64,000 bases of DNA from Actinophytocola oryzae (GTDB lineage: Bacteria > Actinomycetota > Actinomycetes > Mycobacteriales > Pseudonocardiaceae). Location of the stretch: assembly GCF_004364325.1 (NCBI RefSeq), contig NZ_SOCP01000003.1, positions 248,001-312,000 of the forward strand. Direction: 5' to 3'. Both the position numbers and the translations under genes were made by a program. Below the pieces are notes generated by a model, which was not told the DNA's origin, did no database searches, and saw only the letters and a list, made by a program, of their open reading frames with translations. How positions within the stretch are numbered: position 1 is the first letter of the stretch; the number at the start of each line of letters is the position of its first letter. Of this stretch, positions 1-8,880 are shown piece after piece.

Positions 1-378
1 GTCGAACAGCACGTCCTGGTACTTCCAGCCCGCGTCGGAGCTGATGCAGCAGGTGCCGTCCATGCCGTTGTCGAACACGGCGGTCAGACCGGAGCGCGCG
101 AGGCCCTCGTAGCCCGTTGGCTCGCGGCCCTGGCGGATGTGTTCACGCAGGTCGGTCATGTCGTCGGGGAACACCTGCACGTGCTCGTGCAGCGAGATGA
201 CCGTCTCCTCGGCGAGGAGACGCTTGGTCCGCTCCGCCTGGTCGCTGGTCAGCTCGAGGCCCTGGTAGGCGGGCACGCGACCGACCTGCTGGGCGTAGTC
301 GAACGCCCGGTAGTCCTTGCCTGCCTCGAGGTACTCGTAGGCGGTGTAACCGGTGTAGCGGGGGGCGGGCTCCAGCAC
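1..378 (-). CDS. Membrane dipeptidase (peptidase M19 family), N-terminal part
   Basis: The reverse strand gives 126 codons from a GTG at 378 and runs off the left edge. The start follows a clear AGGAGAGG Shine-Dalgarno. The translation begins VLEPAPRYTGYTAYEYLEAG and contains LLAEETVISLHEHVQVFPDD, which resembles the N-terminal metal-site region (HxH-like HEH) of actinobacterial renal-dipeptidase-like M19 proteins. It continues through ARSGLTAVFDNGMDGTCC. The family hydrolyses dipeptides with a binuclear zinc centre. The gene is divergent from two oligopeptide-transporter ATPase genes across 139 bp, which fits uptake and cleavage of small peptides. The assignment rests on recognised sequence style; most of the protein is outside the window. 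Confidence 0.72.
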   Translation of the reverse strand, partial: MLEPAPRYTGYTAYEYLEAGKDYRAFDYAQQVGRVPAYQGLELTSDQAERTKRLLAEETVISLHEHVQVFPDDMTDLREHIRQGREPTGYEGLARSGLTAVFDNGMDGTCCISSDAGWKYQDVLFD

Positions 379-517
379 TCTGCCTCTCCTGTCTTGACTG
401 TCTCGTGTGGAATGAAGCAGAGTGTCAGCAATATCCGGCATGCTTGTCAATGCATGTGTTCAAAGTCGGCGTGATCGGTGACAAGATGAAACTTATCGGC
501 AACACGCAGCTGCGAGG

Positions 518-1533
518 ATGTCCGTTGTGAACAGTCCTCCCCTCGCCCTGCGCGTACGCGGTCTGTCCGTGACGTTCGCTATGGACGGTGGCCCCGTCGA
601 CGCCGTTCGGCATGTCGATCTCGACGTGCCGCGTGGGCAGCTGGTCGCCCTGCTCGGCGAGTCCGGGTCGGGCAAGTCGGTGACCGCCAGGGCCGTCATG
701 GGCCTCGCGGGTGCGGGCGCGACGGTCAGTGCCGACTCGCTCATGCTCGGTGACACCGACCTGCGCACCGTCCCGCCCGGACGGTTGCGTGAGCTGCGCG
801 GGACGCGGATGAGCCTGGTGCTGCAGGACGCGCTGTCCGCGCTGAACCCGGTGCTGACGATCGGCGACCAGCTCGGCGAGCTGTTCCGGGTCCACGACGG
901 AGCGTCCAAACGAGCCGCTCGCGCGAAGGCGGTCGACCTGCTCGGCATGGTCGGGATCCCGGCGCCGTCGAAGCGGGTCGGCGACTACCCGCACCAGTTC
1001 TCCGGCGGCATGCGCCAGCGGATCCTGATCGCGATGGCGATCGCCCTGGAGCCGGAGCTGCTGATCGCGGACGAGCCGACGACCGCGTTGGACGTGACGG
1101 TGCAGGCACAGATCCTCGACCTGCTCGGGTCGCTGCGCGCCCAGCTGGACATGGGCGTCCTGCTGATCACCCACGACCTCGCGGTGGTCGGCGAGGTGGC
1201 CGACCACCTGGCGGTCATGTACGCGGGCCGGGTCGTGGAGGCGGGTGACGCGGACACGGTGCTCGGCAGGCCCGGCCATCCGTACACCGAGGCGCTGCTG
1301 CGGTCCGTGCCCCGGCTGGAGGACCAGGGGTCGGACCTGTTCACCATCCCCGGCGCGCCGCCGAACCCGGCACGGGTGCCGTCCGGGTGCCCGTTCCACC
1401 CGCGCTGCCACCGGGTCGTCGAGCCGTGTCCCACGGTCATGCCGGACCTGGTGGAGATCGCCGGGCGGTCGGTCGCGTGCCACCAGTCGGAGGCAATGCT
1501 CGCGCCGCGGGCTCCAGTCGGAGGTAAGGCCCG

Positions 1534-1537
<4 letters not shown>
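518..1537 (+). CDS. Oligopeptide/dipeptide ABC transporter ATP-binding protein (DppD/OppD type)
   Basis: This is a cytoplasmic ATPase subunit that powers peptide import through a membrane permease pair not present in the window. Walker A is GESGSGKS (residues 47-54), the signature is FSGGMRQR (about 161-168) and Walker B is [12 protein letters not shown] (about 180-191). The C-terminal oligopeptide-type extension includes [14 protein letters not shown]. The length (339 aa) is normal. ATG 518 directly abuts a GAGG, so the in-frame GTG at 527, about 9 nt after that GAGG, may be the true start. The stop overlaps the start of the next ATPase gene (GTGA), indicating translational coupling. The permeases and binding protein are presumably to the left, on the dipeptidase side. 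Confidence 0.93.
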
Positions 1538-2516
<979 letters not shown>

Positions 2517-2520
<4 letters not shown>

Positions 2521-2755
2521 AGGACGCCTTCCTGACGCTGGGCGTCACGAAGGACGCCTTCAGTACGCCGGGCGTCACGAAGGACGCCTTCAGTACGCCG
2601 GGCGTCACGAAGGACGCCTTCAGTACGCCGGGCGTCACGAAGGACGCCTTCAGTACGCCGGGCGTCACGAAGGACGCCTTCAGTACGCCGGGCGTCACGA
2701 AGGACGCCTTCAGTACGCCGGGCGTCACGAAGGACGCCTTCAGTACGCCGGGGGC
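2517..2755. repeat. Eight-copy 30-bp tandem palindromic repeat
   Basis: The core GAAGGACGCCTTC starts at 2519, 2549, 2579, 2609, 2639, 2669, 2699 and 2729, an exact 30-bp period. Between cores lies a near-constant 17-bp linker, AGTACGCCGGGCGTCAC. The first linker differs (CTGACGCTG...) and the last runs into GGGGGCCCGG. Each core is a hairpin with arms TGAAGG/CCTTCA around ACG. The array occupies the whole gap between dppF and the convergent lipoprotein gene. The same core recurs near 16138, 24281, 27827, 36771 and 45967. No unique spacers are present, so this is not a CRISPR array. Confidence 0.97.
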
Positions 2756-2770
2756 CCGGCGGGCGGTACG

Positions 2771-3145
2771 TCAGGTGCAGGCCCGGCGGAGTGCGTCGAG
2801 GCGTTCGGTGTTGCGTTTGACCCAGCGGGCGACGACACCGGCGTCCTCGAGGCGTTCCTTCTGGACCTGCACGTAGGAGTCGGCGAGACCGAGCAGTGAG
2901 GCCCTCACGTCCTCGTCGGCGACGTCGTTCGCCAGTTCGCGCAGTCGTTGTTCCTTGTCCTCGGCCCGTTCCCTGAGCCGGTCGGCGTCGACCAACGGGT
3001 TGAGGTCGGCGAGACCGAGCGCCTCACCGCACACGGACGCCTTGTCCGCGAAGTCGCTCGCCCCGTCGACCGCGTCGTTGACCTCGGTGCACCCCGCCAG
3101 CACCAGCGTGGCGGCCAGCGCCACGCCTGCTCCCCGCATCCCCAT
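2771..3145 (-). CDS. Small putative lipoprotein
   Basis: Predicted 124-aa exported lipoprotein. The N-terminus MGMRGAGVALAATLVLAGC has a basic residue, a hydrophobic stretch and a lipobox LAGC with the lipidated Cys near residue 19. The mature part is charged and predicted helical (DADRLRERAEDKEQRLRELA), with one Cys near residue 39 and one at the C-terminus (RRACT) that could pair. I recognise no family. It is codirectional with the next membrane protein gene (41 bp between them), suggesting a small envelope operon read leftwards. Function is unknown. Confidence 0.75.
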   Translation of the reverse strand: MGMRGAGVALAATLVLAGCTEVNDAVDGASDFADKASVCGEALGLADLNPLVDADRLRERAEDKEQRLRELANDVADEDVRASLLGLADSYVQVQKERLEDAGVVARWVKRNTERLDALRRACT

Positions 3146-3186
3146 GAGGCCAACCTAGCGTGCGCGCGTATCGGAGACGTCTCGGT

Positions 3187-3810
3187 TCACCCGGTCCCCT
3201 CCTCGGCGCCGTCCGGGGTGAACGCCTCGCCTTCCGGGTCGCCGTCGAGGTAGACGTGCTGGTGGCCGTAGCCCGCGTCGACGTTGACCTGGTCCAGCTG
3301 GGTGGCGCCGATGGACCACGTGGTGACCGCGAGGTCCAGCTGTTCGGTGGCGAGCTTCCTGTCGGTCCCGGAGACGCCGACCGCGAGCGCGAGCTGGTCG
3401 ACGGCCGCCGCGAGGCTGCCGCGCGCCACGTTCGTCGCCGTGCTGCCCGACGGCGGGTCGTCGAACGACTTCACCGCCTTGTCCACGACCTGCTGCCACT
3501 GCGCGACGTCCCCGGTGCCGGACCTCAAACCGGACACGACCGGCGCCAGGTCGTCCTTCGTCGTGCGGGCGAGGTCGGTCAGGGCCTTGATCTGCTCCTT
3601 GTCGCGGACCGCGTCGGAGGCACGGATGTCCTCGGCCATCCGTTCCTGCTCGCCAGGCCGCCCGACGAGGTAGCCCGCGCCGCCGAACACCACCGCCGCC
3701 ACCACGAACGCGATGACCGCGGGCAGCCACGCCGACCGCCTCTCCGGCGTGTCCCCCAGCCGGAACGACCGGGCGCGGCGCCGTGCCTGCGTGGTGGAGC
3801 GAGGGCTCAT
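3187..3810 (-). CDS. Single-pass membrane protein of unknown function
   Basis: 207 aa. The basic N-terminus (QARRRARSFRLG) is followed by one membrane helix (LPAVIAFVVAAVVFGGAGYLVG, about residues 28-50), giving cytoplasmic N and extracytoplasmic C topology. The outer part is predicted mostly helical, with an acidic, proline-containing tail (DPEGEAFTPDGAEEGTG). No catalytic motif or family is recognised. It lies just upstream of the lipoprotein on the same strand, so the two may be cotranscribed and act together at the membrane; that is inference from position only. Confidence 0.72.
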   Translation of the reverse strand: MSPRSTTQARRRARSFRLGDTPERRSAWLPAVIAFVVAAVVFGGAGYLVGRPGEQERMAEDIRASDAVRDKEQIKALTDLARTTKDDLAPVVSGLRSGTGDVAQWQQVVDKAVKSFDDPPSGSTATNVARGSLAAAVDQLALAVGVSGTDRKLATEQLDLAVTTWSIGATQLDQVNVDAGYGHQHVYLDGDPEGEAFTPDGAEEGTG

Positions 3811-3861
3811 GGTGATGTCCTCCTCTGGATCACCACGATCCTGCCACGTCGTGCGCGGTTC

Positions 3862-4071
3862 TCAGGCCTCCACGCCCGCGTCCGCCAGCAGCTCGCGGGC
3901 GGCCTCGTACTGGTCCTCCGCGACGAGGACGCGGTTGGTCACCGCGTTGATCGACCCGTCGATGACGCTCATGTGCGAGTCGGCGACCGAGTGCGTGATC
4001 CTGGCGTCCGCCAGCAGTGACGCGGCGAACGAGATCAGCACCGGGTCGTTCGACCTGATCAGCTCGATCAT
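3862..4071 (-). CDS. DUF2007-like small protein
   Basis: A 69-aa protein starting MIELIRSNDPVLISFAASLL and ending VLVAEDQYEAARELLADAGVEA. The pattern of a short N-terminal strand, a helix, a strand containing ITHSVADSHMS, then RVLVAEDQYEAARELL is typical of the DUF2007 fold, annotated as a putative signal-transducing protein. The exact role is unknown. A GAAGGGGG Shine-Dalgarno precedes ATG 4071. It is divergent from the aldehyde dehydrogenase gene across about 139 bp that contain a perfect 12-bp palindrome. Confidence 0.8.
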   Translation of the reverse strand: MIELIRSNDPVLISFAASLLADARITHSVADSHMSVIDGSINAVTNRVLVAEDQYEAARELLADAGVEA

Positions 4072-4136
4072 GGCGGCCCCCTTCGTGTCGCCCCAGCGTA
4101 GTCCCCACGGCCGCCGCGGATGACACTTGGCCGCAG

Positions 4137-4148
4137 ACTGTATACAGT
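4137..4148. promoter_or_regulatory. Palindrome ACTGTATACAGT, candidate GntR-type operator
   Basis: A perfect 12-bp palindrome 62 bp upstream of the aldehyde dehydrogenase start. The TGTATACA core resembles half-site spacing used by GntR-family repressors. It is unusually AT-rich for this genome. No regulator gene is adjacent, so the factor is unknown. Confidence 0.5.
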
Positions 4149-4210
4149 ATTCGTTTCGGTGTTAGGCTGGAGGACGGACCGTCGTAGCGGAGCGAAAGGC
4201 CCACGCCCTT

Positions 4211-5569
4211 ATGTACACAGTCACCAACCCGGCGACCGGTGAGCTGGTCGAGGAGATCGAGAACGCGACCGACGAGGAGGTCAGCGCCGCGATCGGGCGC
4301 GTGCACCTCGGCTACTCGTCGTGGCGGCGCAGGCCGGTCGCGGAGCGGGCGAAGATCGTCTCGCGGGCGGCGGAGCTGTTCGCCGAACGGGCCGACGAGC
4401 TCGCGGCGATCATGACGCTGGAGATGGGCAAGCGGATCAACGAGGGCCGGGGCGAGGTCGGCATCGTCGTCGACATCTTCAACTACTACGCCGACAACGG
4501 TCCCGCGCTGCTCGCCGACGAGCCGCTGGAGATCAGGGGCGGCGCGGCGGTGATCGTCAAGCAGCCGATCGGCGCGCTGCTCGGCGTCATGCCGTGGAAC
4601 TTCCCCTGCTACCAGGTCGCCCGCTTCGTCGCGCCGAACCTGGTGCTGGGCAACACGATCCTGCTCAAGCACGCCTCGATCTGCCCGCGTTCCGCGCAGG
4701 CCATCGCGGACATCCTGCACGACGCGGGCGTGCCCGAGGACGTCTACGTCAACACGTTCGCGGCCAGCCGCCAGGTGCCCTCCATTCTCGCCGACCCGCG
4801 CATCGTCGGCGTCTCGCTGACCGGCAGCGAGCCGGCGGGCATCTCCGTGGCGACGGAGGCGGGCCGCAACCTCAAGAAGACCGTGCTGGAACTGGGCGGA
4901 TCCGACCCGCTGATCGTGCTGGACTCCGCGGACCTCGACGAGACCGTGCAGGCCACCGCCACCGCGCGCATGCGCAACTGCGGCCAGTCGTGCAACGCGC
5001 CGAAGCGGATGATCGTCCTCGCCGACCTCTACGACGAGTTCGTCGACCGGATCGCCAAGCACGTCACCGACTTCTTCCAACCGGGCGACCCGGCCGACCC
5101 CGCGACGAAGCTGCCGCCACTCGCGTCGGACGCGGCGGCCGACGAGGTGGCGGGTCAGGTGCGCAAGGCCGTGGAGCAGGGCGCCACCCTGCGGGCAGGC
5201 GGCAACCGGATCACGCCGGGCGCCTACCTCGAGGCCACCGTGCTGACCGACGTCACGCCGGAGATGGACGCCTACCACGAGGAGATCTTCGGCCCGGTCG
5301 TCATGGTCTTCCGCGCGGCCGACGAGGGCGAGGCCGTCGCGATCGCCAACGACTCGCCGTTCGGGCTCGGGGCGAGCGTGTGGGGCACGGACGCCGAACG
5401 CATGCGCCGCGTCGCGGAACAGGTCGAGGCCGGGATGGTTTATCTGAACCGCGCGGGTGGTTCGAGTGCGGACCTGCCGTTCGGTGGCATCAAGCGGTCA
5501 GGCATCGGCCGTGAGCTCGGTCCCGCTGGGATCGAGGAGTTCATGAACAAGAAGTCGATCCGCCTCTGA
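4211..5569 (+). CDS. NAD(P)-dependent aldehyde dehydrogenase, succinate-semialdehyde dehydrogenase-like
   Basis: Oxidises an aldehyde to its acid; the sequence style is closest to succinate-semialdehyde dehydrogenases. Visible family features are the PWNFP cofactor-loop motif (GVMPWNFPCYQ), SLTGSEPAG, the general base Glu in LELGGSDP (residue 227), the catalytic Cys in NCGQSCNAPKR (residue 261) and EEIFGPV near the C-terminus. The length (452 aa) is normal for this subgroup. The Shine-Dalgarno is weak (GAAAGG about 11 nt upstream). The gene stands alone between divergent DUF2007 and a downstream hairpin, with a palindromic operator candidate upstream. True substrate is not certain. Confidence 0.9.
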   Translation: MYTVTNPATGELVEEIENATDEEVSAAIGRVHLGYSSWRRRPVAERAKIVSRAAELFAERADELAAIMTLEMGKRINEGRGEVGIVVDIFNYYADNGPALLADEPLEIRGGAAVIVKQPIGALLGVMPWNFPCYQVARFVAPNLVLGNTILLKHASICPRSAQAIADILHDAGVPEDVYVNTFAASRQVPSILADPRIVGVSLTGSEPAGISVATEAGRNLKKTVLELGGSDPLIVLDSADLDETVQATATARMRNCGQSCNAPKRMIVLADLYDEFVDRIAKHVTDFFQPGDPADPATKLPPLASDAAADEVAGQVRKAVEQGATLRAGGNRITPGAYLEATVLTDVTPEMDAYHEEIFGPVVMVFRAADEGEAVAIANDSPFGLGASVWGTDAERMRRVAEQVEAGMVYLNRAGGSSADLPFGGIKRSGIGRELGPAGIEEFMNKKSIRL

Positions 5570-5580
5570 GCTTTCCCTTG

Positions 5581-5617
5581 TGCGGCCGGGATGAGAGTTC
5601 TTCTCGTCCCGGCCGCA
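5581..5617 (+). terminator. Hairpin terminator after aldehyde dehydrogenase
   Basis: An 11-bp perfect stem, TGCGGCCGGGA (5581-5591) with TCCCGGCCGCA (5607-5617), begins 12 bp after the stop codon. The loop region can extend the stem through GAGA/TCTC. There is no strong T-run, as is common in high-GC actinomycetes. Confidence 0.75.
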
Positions 5618-5622
5618 GGCAT

Positions 5623-5716
5623 TTCCGGAACTTACGGGAAGGGGCCGCCTGGTGATTGTCGGCACATTGCGCTAATCTCTACCATCAATTCCGGAATTAA
5701 CTCGAAATTTCCGGAA
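5623..5716. promoter_or_regulatory. Three TTCCGGAA boxes upstream of the NodB deacetylase gene
   Basis: TTCCGGAA occurs at 5623-5630, 5689-5696 (within the 12-bp palindrome AATTCCGGAATT, 5687-5698) and 5709-5716. Boxes two and three are 20 bp apart, about two helical turns, and box three ends 32 bp before the chosen start. The spacing and repetition suggest a dimeric regulator site controlling the deacetylase-esterase pair. The regulator is unknown. Confidence 0.5.
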
Positions 5717-5748
5717 ACATGGAAGGCGCGACCGACAGGAGAACTGGT

Positions 5749-6444
5749 GTGGCCGCCGCTCGAACGATGACTCGTCTCCTGGTCCCGCTGCTGGTCGCCG
5801 CCGTCGGTGCGACACCGGCGCGTGCCGACCGGAGCACCCCGCCGACCTCCGCGATCGTCGACTCGACCGCTCAGGGCGGCCGCACGGTGTCGTTCACCTT
5901 CGATGACGGCCCCGATCCGCAGAACACGCCCAGGCTGCTCAAACTGTTGCGGCAGCAGCAGATCCGCGCGGTCTTCTGCCTGACGGGCGACAACGTGCTC
6001 GCGAGTCCCGGGCTGGTGCGCTGGATCGTGGCCGAGGGCCACCTCCTGTGCAACCACTCGACGCACCACGACGACCTGAGCACGTGGACGCCGGAGGCGA
6101 TCCGCGCGGACCTGCTCGAGACGAACGCGGCGATCCGCGCCGCGGTGCCGTGGGCACGCATCCCCTACTTCCGCGCGCCGTTCGGCGCGTGGGGCCGGAC
6201 CCCGGCGGTCGCGGCGTCGCTCGGCATGCAGCCGCTCGGGTGGCGTCTCGCCATCAGCGACTGGGAACCGCCCGGCACGGAGGTGTTGGTGGACAGGCTC
6301 ATGAACGGGATCACCGAGGGCGCGGTGGTGCTGATGCACGACGGCGGCGGTGACCGAACGCAGACGATCGAGGCCGTCGGCGAGGTGACACCCCGGCTGC
6401 GTGCCGACGGCTGGCGTCTCACCGTCCCGGCAAGGCGCGGGTGA
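5749..6444 (+). CDS. Secreted polysaccharide deacetylase (NodB domain, CE4)
   Basis: Removes N- or O-acetyl groups from chitin, peptidoglycan or xylan-type polymers. The signal region MTRLLVPLLVAAVGATPARA precedes a NodB domain. Motif 1 is TFDDGP with the catalytic Asp, motif 2 is NHSTHHDD with metal-binding His, RAPFGAW follows, and VVLMHDGG is the C-terminal His motif. The start chosen is GTG 5749, 7 nt after AGGAG; an ATG at 5719 is in frame but has no ribosome site. The stop overlaps the start of the next gene (GTGA), so the two enzymes are probably made together and exported. Substrate is not determined. Confidence 0.87.
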   Translation: MAAARTMTRLLVPLLVAAVGATPARADRSTPPTSAIVDSTAQGGRTVSFTFDDGPDPQNTPRLLKLLRQQQIRAVFCLTGDNVLASPGLVRWIVAEGHLLCNHSTHHDDLSTWTPEAIRADLLETNAAIRAAVPWARIPYFRAPFGAWGRTPAVAASLGMQPLGWRLAISDWEPPGTEVLVDRLMNGITEGAVVLMHDGGGDRTQTIEAVGEVTPRLRADGWRLTVPARRG

Positions 6445-7778
6445 TCACGGTGACACTGCGCATCTCCCTCGTCTGCCCGCCTCGACCACGCCGCACGCCG
6501 GAACCCGGCGCGCCACCACGCCAGTCCCGCCTGCTGGCGGTGCTGGCGACCGTCGGGCTGCTCCTGTCCGGGTACGCCTCGGCCGACGGCGAGCCCGCCG
6601 CGCCCGCACCCCGGCGGGCGAACTGGGTCGGCACGTGGGCCGCGGTCCCCACCGCGACCCCGGCGACGAACACCCCGGCCCTCGACAACCAGACGATCCG
6701 CCAGGTGATCCACACGAGCGTCGCGGGAAGTGAGCTGCGCCTGCGCCTGACGAACGAGTTCGGCACACAGGCGTTGACGATCGGCGAGGTGCACGTGGCC
6801 CGCCGCTCCGGCGGCGCGGGCACGGACATCGTCGCGGCCACCGACCGCACGGCGACCTTCGGCGGCACCCGCTCCCCGACGATCCCCGCCGGTGCGCCGC
6901 TGGTCAGCGACCCGGTCCGCCTGCCGGTCCCGGCCAGGAGCGACCTCGTCGTGAGCATCTACGTCCCTACCCCGACACGGGTGACCACGCTGCACGCGTT
7001 CGCCAGCACGTCGAACGTGATCGCGGCGGGCAACGTGGCCGACGACGCGTCGGTCACGGGCACGACCGTGGGCCAGTGGTTCTTCCTGTCGACGGTGAGC
7101 GTGCGGGCCGACCGGGACGCCGACGCGGTGGTGGCGCTGGGCGACTCGATCACCAACGGCGCGGGCACCGCGGCGGACACGAACCACCGCTGGCCGGACA
7201 GGCTCGCGAACCGACTGCGGGACAAGGGAATGCTGAACCTCGGCGTGGCAGGCAACCGTCTGCTGCACGACCCGAATCCGCCACCGGGCAGCAACGCGCA
7301 GAACTTCGCGGTCTTCTTCGGCGAGTCGGCGCTGCGCCGCTTCGACCGGGACGTGGCCGCCCAGCCGGGTGTCCGCTACGTGATCGTGCTGCTCGGCGTG
7401 AACGACCTCGGCCATCCCGGCACGGTCGCGCCCCCGTCGGAGACGGTCACGGCCGAGGAGATCATCGGCGCCCACCGCCAGCTGATCACGCGTGCGCACG
7501 CGGACGGCCTCACGATCTACGGCGCCACGATCCTCCCGTTCAAGGACGACACCCTGGGCTTCTACAACGAGGTCAACGAGGCGAAGCGACAGGCCGTGAA
7601 CCGCTGGATCCGTACCAGCGGCGAGTACGACGCCGTGATCGACTTCGACAGGGTGACCCGCGACCCGACCGACCCCCTGAAGCTGAGCCCGGCCTACGAC
7701 AGCGGCGACCACCTGCACCCCAACGACGCGGGCAACGCGGCGATGGCGGCCGCGATCCCGGCAAGACTGTTCCACTGA
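6441..7778 (+). CDS. Secreted SGNH/GDSL-family hydrolase
   Basis: An exported esterase/lipase-like enzyme of about 445 aa. A long basic N-terminus precedes a hydrophobic segment (LLAVLATVGLLLSGYAS), then a beta-rich domain, then the SGNH core. The core shows block I VALGDSITNGAGT with nucleophile Ser, a Gly/Asn block (LGVAGNRLL), VLLGVNDLG, and the C-terminal DHLHPNDAGN carrying the catalytic Asp and His. The GTG start overlaps the deacetylase stop, so the signal peptide may really begin further in. It is a paralogue of the gene at 27994-29283. Pairing with a deacetylase suggests deacylation of a polysaccharide, but the substrate is inferred only. Confidence 0.85.
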   Translation: MITVTLRISLVCPPRPRRTPEPGAPPRQSRLLAVLATVGLLLSGYASADGEPAAPAPRRANWVGTWAAVPTATPATNTPALDNQTIRQVIHTSVAGSELRLRLTNEFGTQALTIGEVHVARRSGGAGTDIVAATDRTATFGGTRSPTIPAGAPLVSDPVRLPVPARSDLVVSIYVPTPTRVTTLHAFASTSNVIAAGNVADDASVTGTTVGQWFFLSTVSVRADRDADAVVALGDSITNGAGTAADTNHRWPDRLANRLRDKGMLNLGVAGNRLLHDPNPPPGSNAQNFAVFFGESALRRFDRDVAAQPGVRYVIVLLGVNDLGHPGTVAPPSETVTAEEIIGAHRQLITRAHADGLTIYGATILPFKDDTLGFYNEVNEAKRQAVNRWIRTSGEYDAVIDFDRVTRDPTDPLKLSPAYDSGDHLHPNDAGNAAMAAAIPARLFH

Positions 7779-7782
7779 CCGG

Positions 7783-8880
7783 TCACGCGAGCGGCAGGGT
7801 CGCCAGCACCTCGGCCGCCTGGCGGCCGTTGGACGAGAGCAGGCCGACCCCGAGGCGGGACGCCGCTCGTTCCGGGGTGCACCAGAACCGGTCCTTCGGC
7901 ACGCCGAGGCGGACCGTCGACGTCGTGCGCAGTCCTTCGTGGACGGTTCGGGTCATCGAGTAGGCGGTGCAGGTGAACAGGGCGTCCGGGACGCAACGGC
8001 CCAGCAGGGCCACCGCGTCGTCCGGCGTGCGTGGGGTGAAGCACGCCTGGTGCACCGGGCCCGAGGACCAGTGCCGCCACGTCTCCACCGCGCGAAAGCC
8101 GCCGGGTCCGGTGGGATCCGGGCTCGCACCAAGCGCGGCAAGCAGTTCCTGGCCCAGTTCCGAGGCGTCCAGCACCGACGCGGCACAGCCCGCGCCCGCC
8201 AGGTCGCTCACGAGACGTTGTGCCGCGCTCGCCACCGCCTTGCGGCAGCCCTCGTCCCCGCCGCCTCTGGCCAGGGCAGCCCACGGGGCGTCGGCGGCCC
8301 GGTAGCGCAGGGCCAGCCAGTGCAGGCGAACCGGCCACGGGCTCGCCGGAACCGCCCACACCACAAGGCGTGCGCCGCTGACCGGATAGTCCTCGCGCGC
8401 CATCGCCCTGTGCAGCAGGGAGACCAGCATCGACGGCGCGGGGTGCGCCGACGGGGCAACCCGCACCACCGCGATGTGGTCCGTGCCGTCGATGGTCGCG
8501 ATGCCGGCCCGGTTTCCCACCCGGTCCTCGTGCGGGTGTACGCGGAGCGTGCGGGCGAGCGTGTGCACCGGGGTCGGTGCCGGTGCGGTTCTTCCCTTAC
8601 GCGGCAGGAATCGTGCCAGCACCAGCGCCCACTCGACGCCGCACAGGCCGCCGAACCGCACGGAGGTCGCCGCCACCAGCAGCACGGCCACCGCCATCAC
8701 CGTGACGGTCACCGGCGTGATGCGGAAACCCGTTGCCAACACGGCAAGGACGCACACCTGCCAGATCGCGACGCGGCCGGCGCCGATGGGCAGCAGCCAG
8801 CCGATCCTGGTGCCGGACAACCGCCTCACGGCCGTCCTCGCCACGGATCCCAGTCGCTGCCTGTGTCCTACCGCGGTCAT
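7783..8880 (-). CDS. eccE: Type VII secretion protein EccE
   Basis: Membrane component of the ESX secretion apparatus. The start is ATG 8880, overlapping the mycosin stop (ATGA). The N-terminus has two membrane helices (GWLLPIGAGRVAIWQVCVLA and VTVTVMAVAVLLVAAT), followed by a long soluble domain with the EccE-like stretch GIATIDGTDHIAVVRVAP. The length (365 aa) suits the family. It is the last gene of the leftward ESX operon; its 3' end faces the SGNH hydrolase gene with only 4 bp between them, so no separate terminator fits. Recognition rests on membrane layout, position next to the mycosin and sequence style. Confidence 0.82.
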   Translation of the reverse strand: MTAVGHRQRLGSVARTAVRRLSGTRIGWLLPIGAGRVAIWQVCVLAVLATGFRITPVTVTVMAVAVLLVAATSVRFGGLCGVEWALVLARFLPRKGRTAPAPTPVHTLARTLRVHPHEDRVGNRAGIATIDGTDHIAVVRVAPSAHPAPSMLVSLLHRAMAREDYPVSGARLVVWAVPASPWPVRLHWLALRYRAADAPWAALARGGGDEGCRKAVASAAQRLVSDLAGAGCAASVLDASELGQELLAALGASPDPTGPGGFRAVETWRHWSSGPVHQACFTPRTPDDAVALLGRCVPDALFTCTAYSMTRTVHEGLRTTSTVRLGVPKDRFWCTPERAASRLGVGLLSSNGRQAAEVLATLPLA

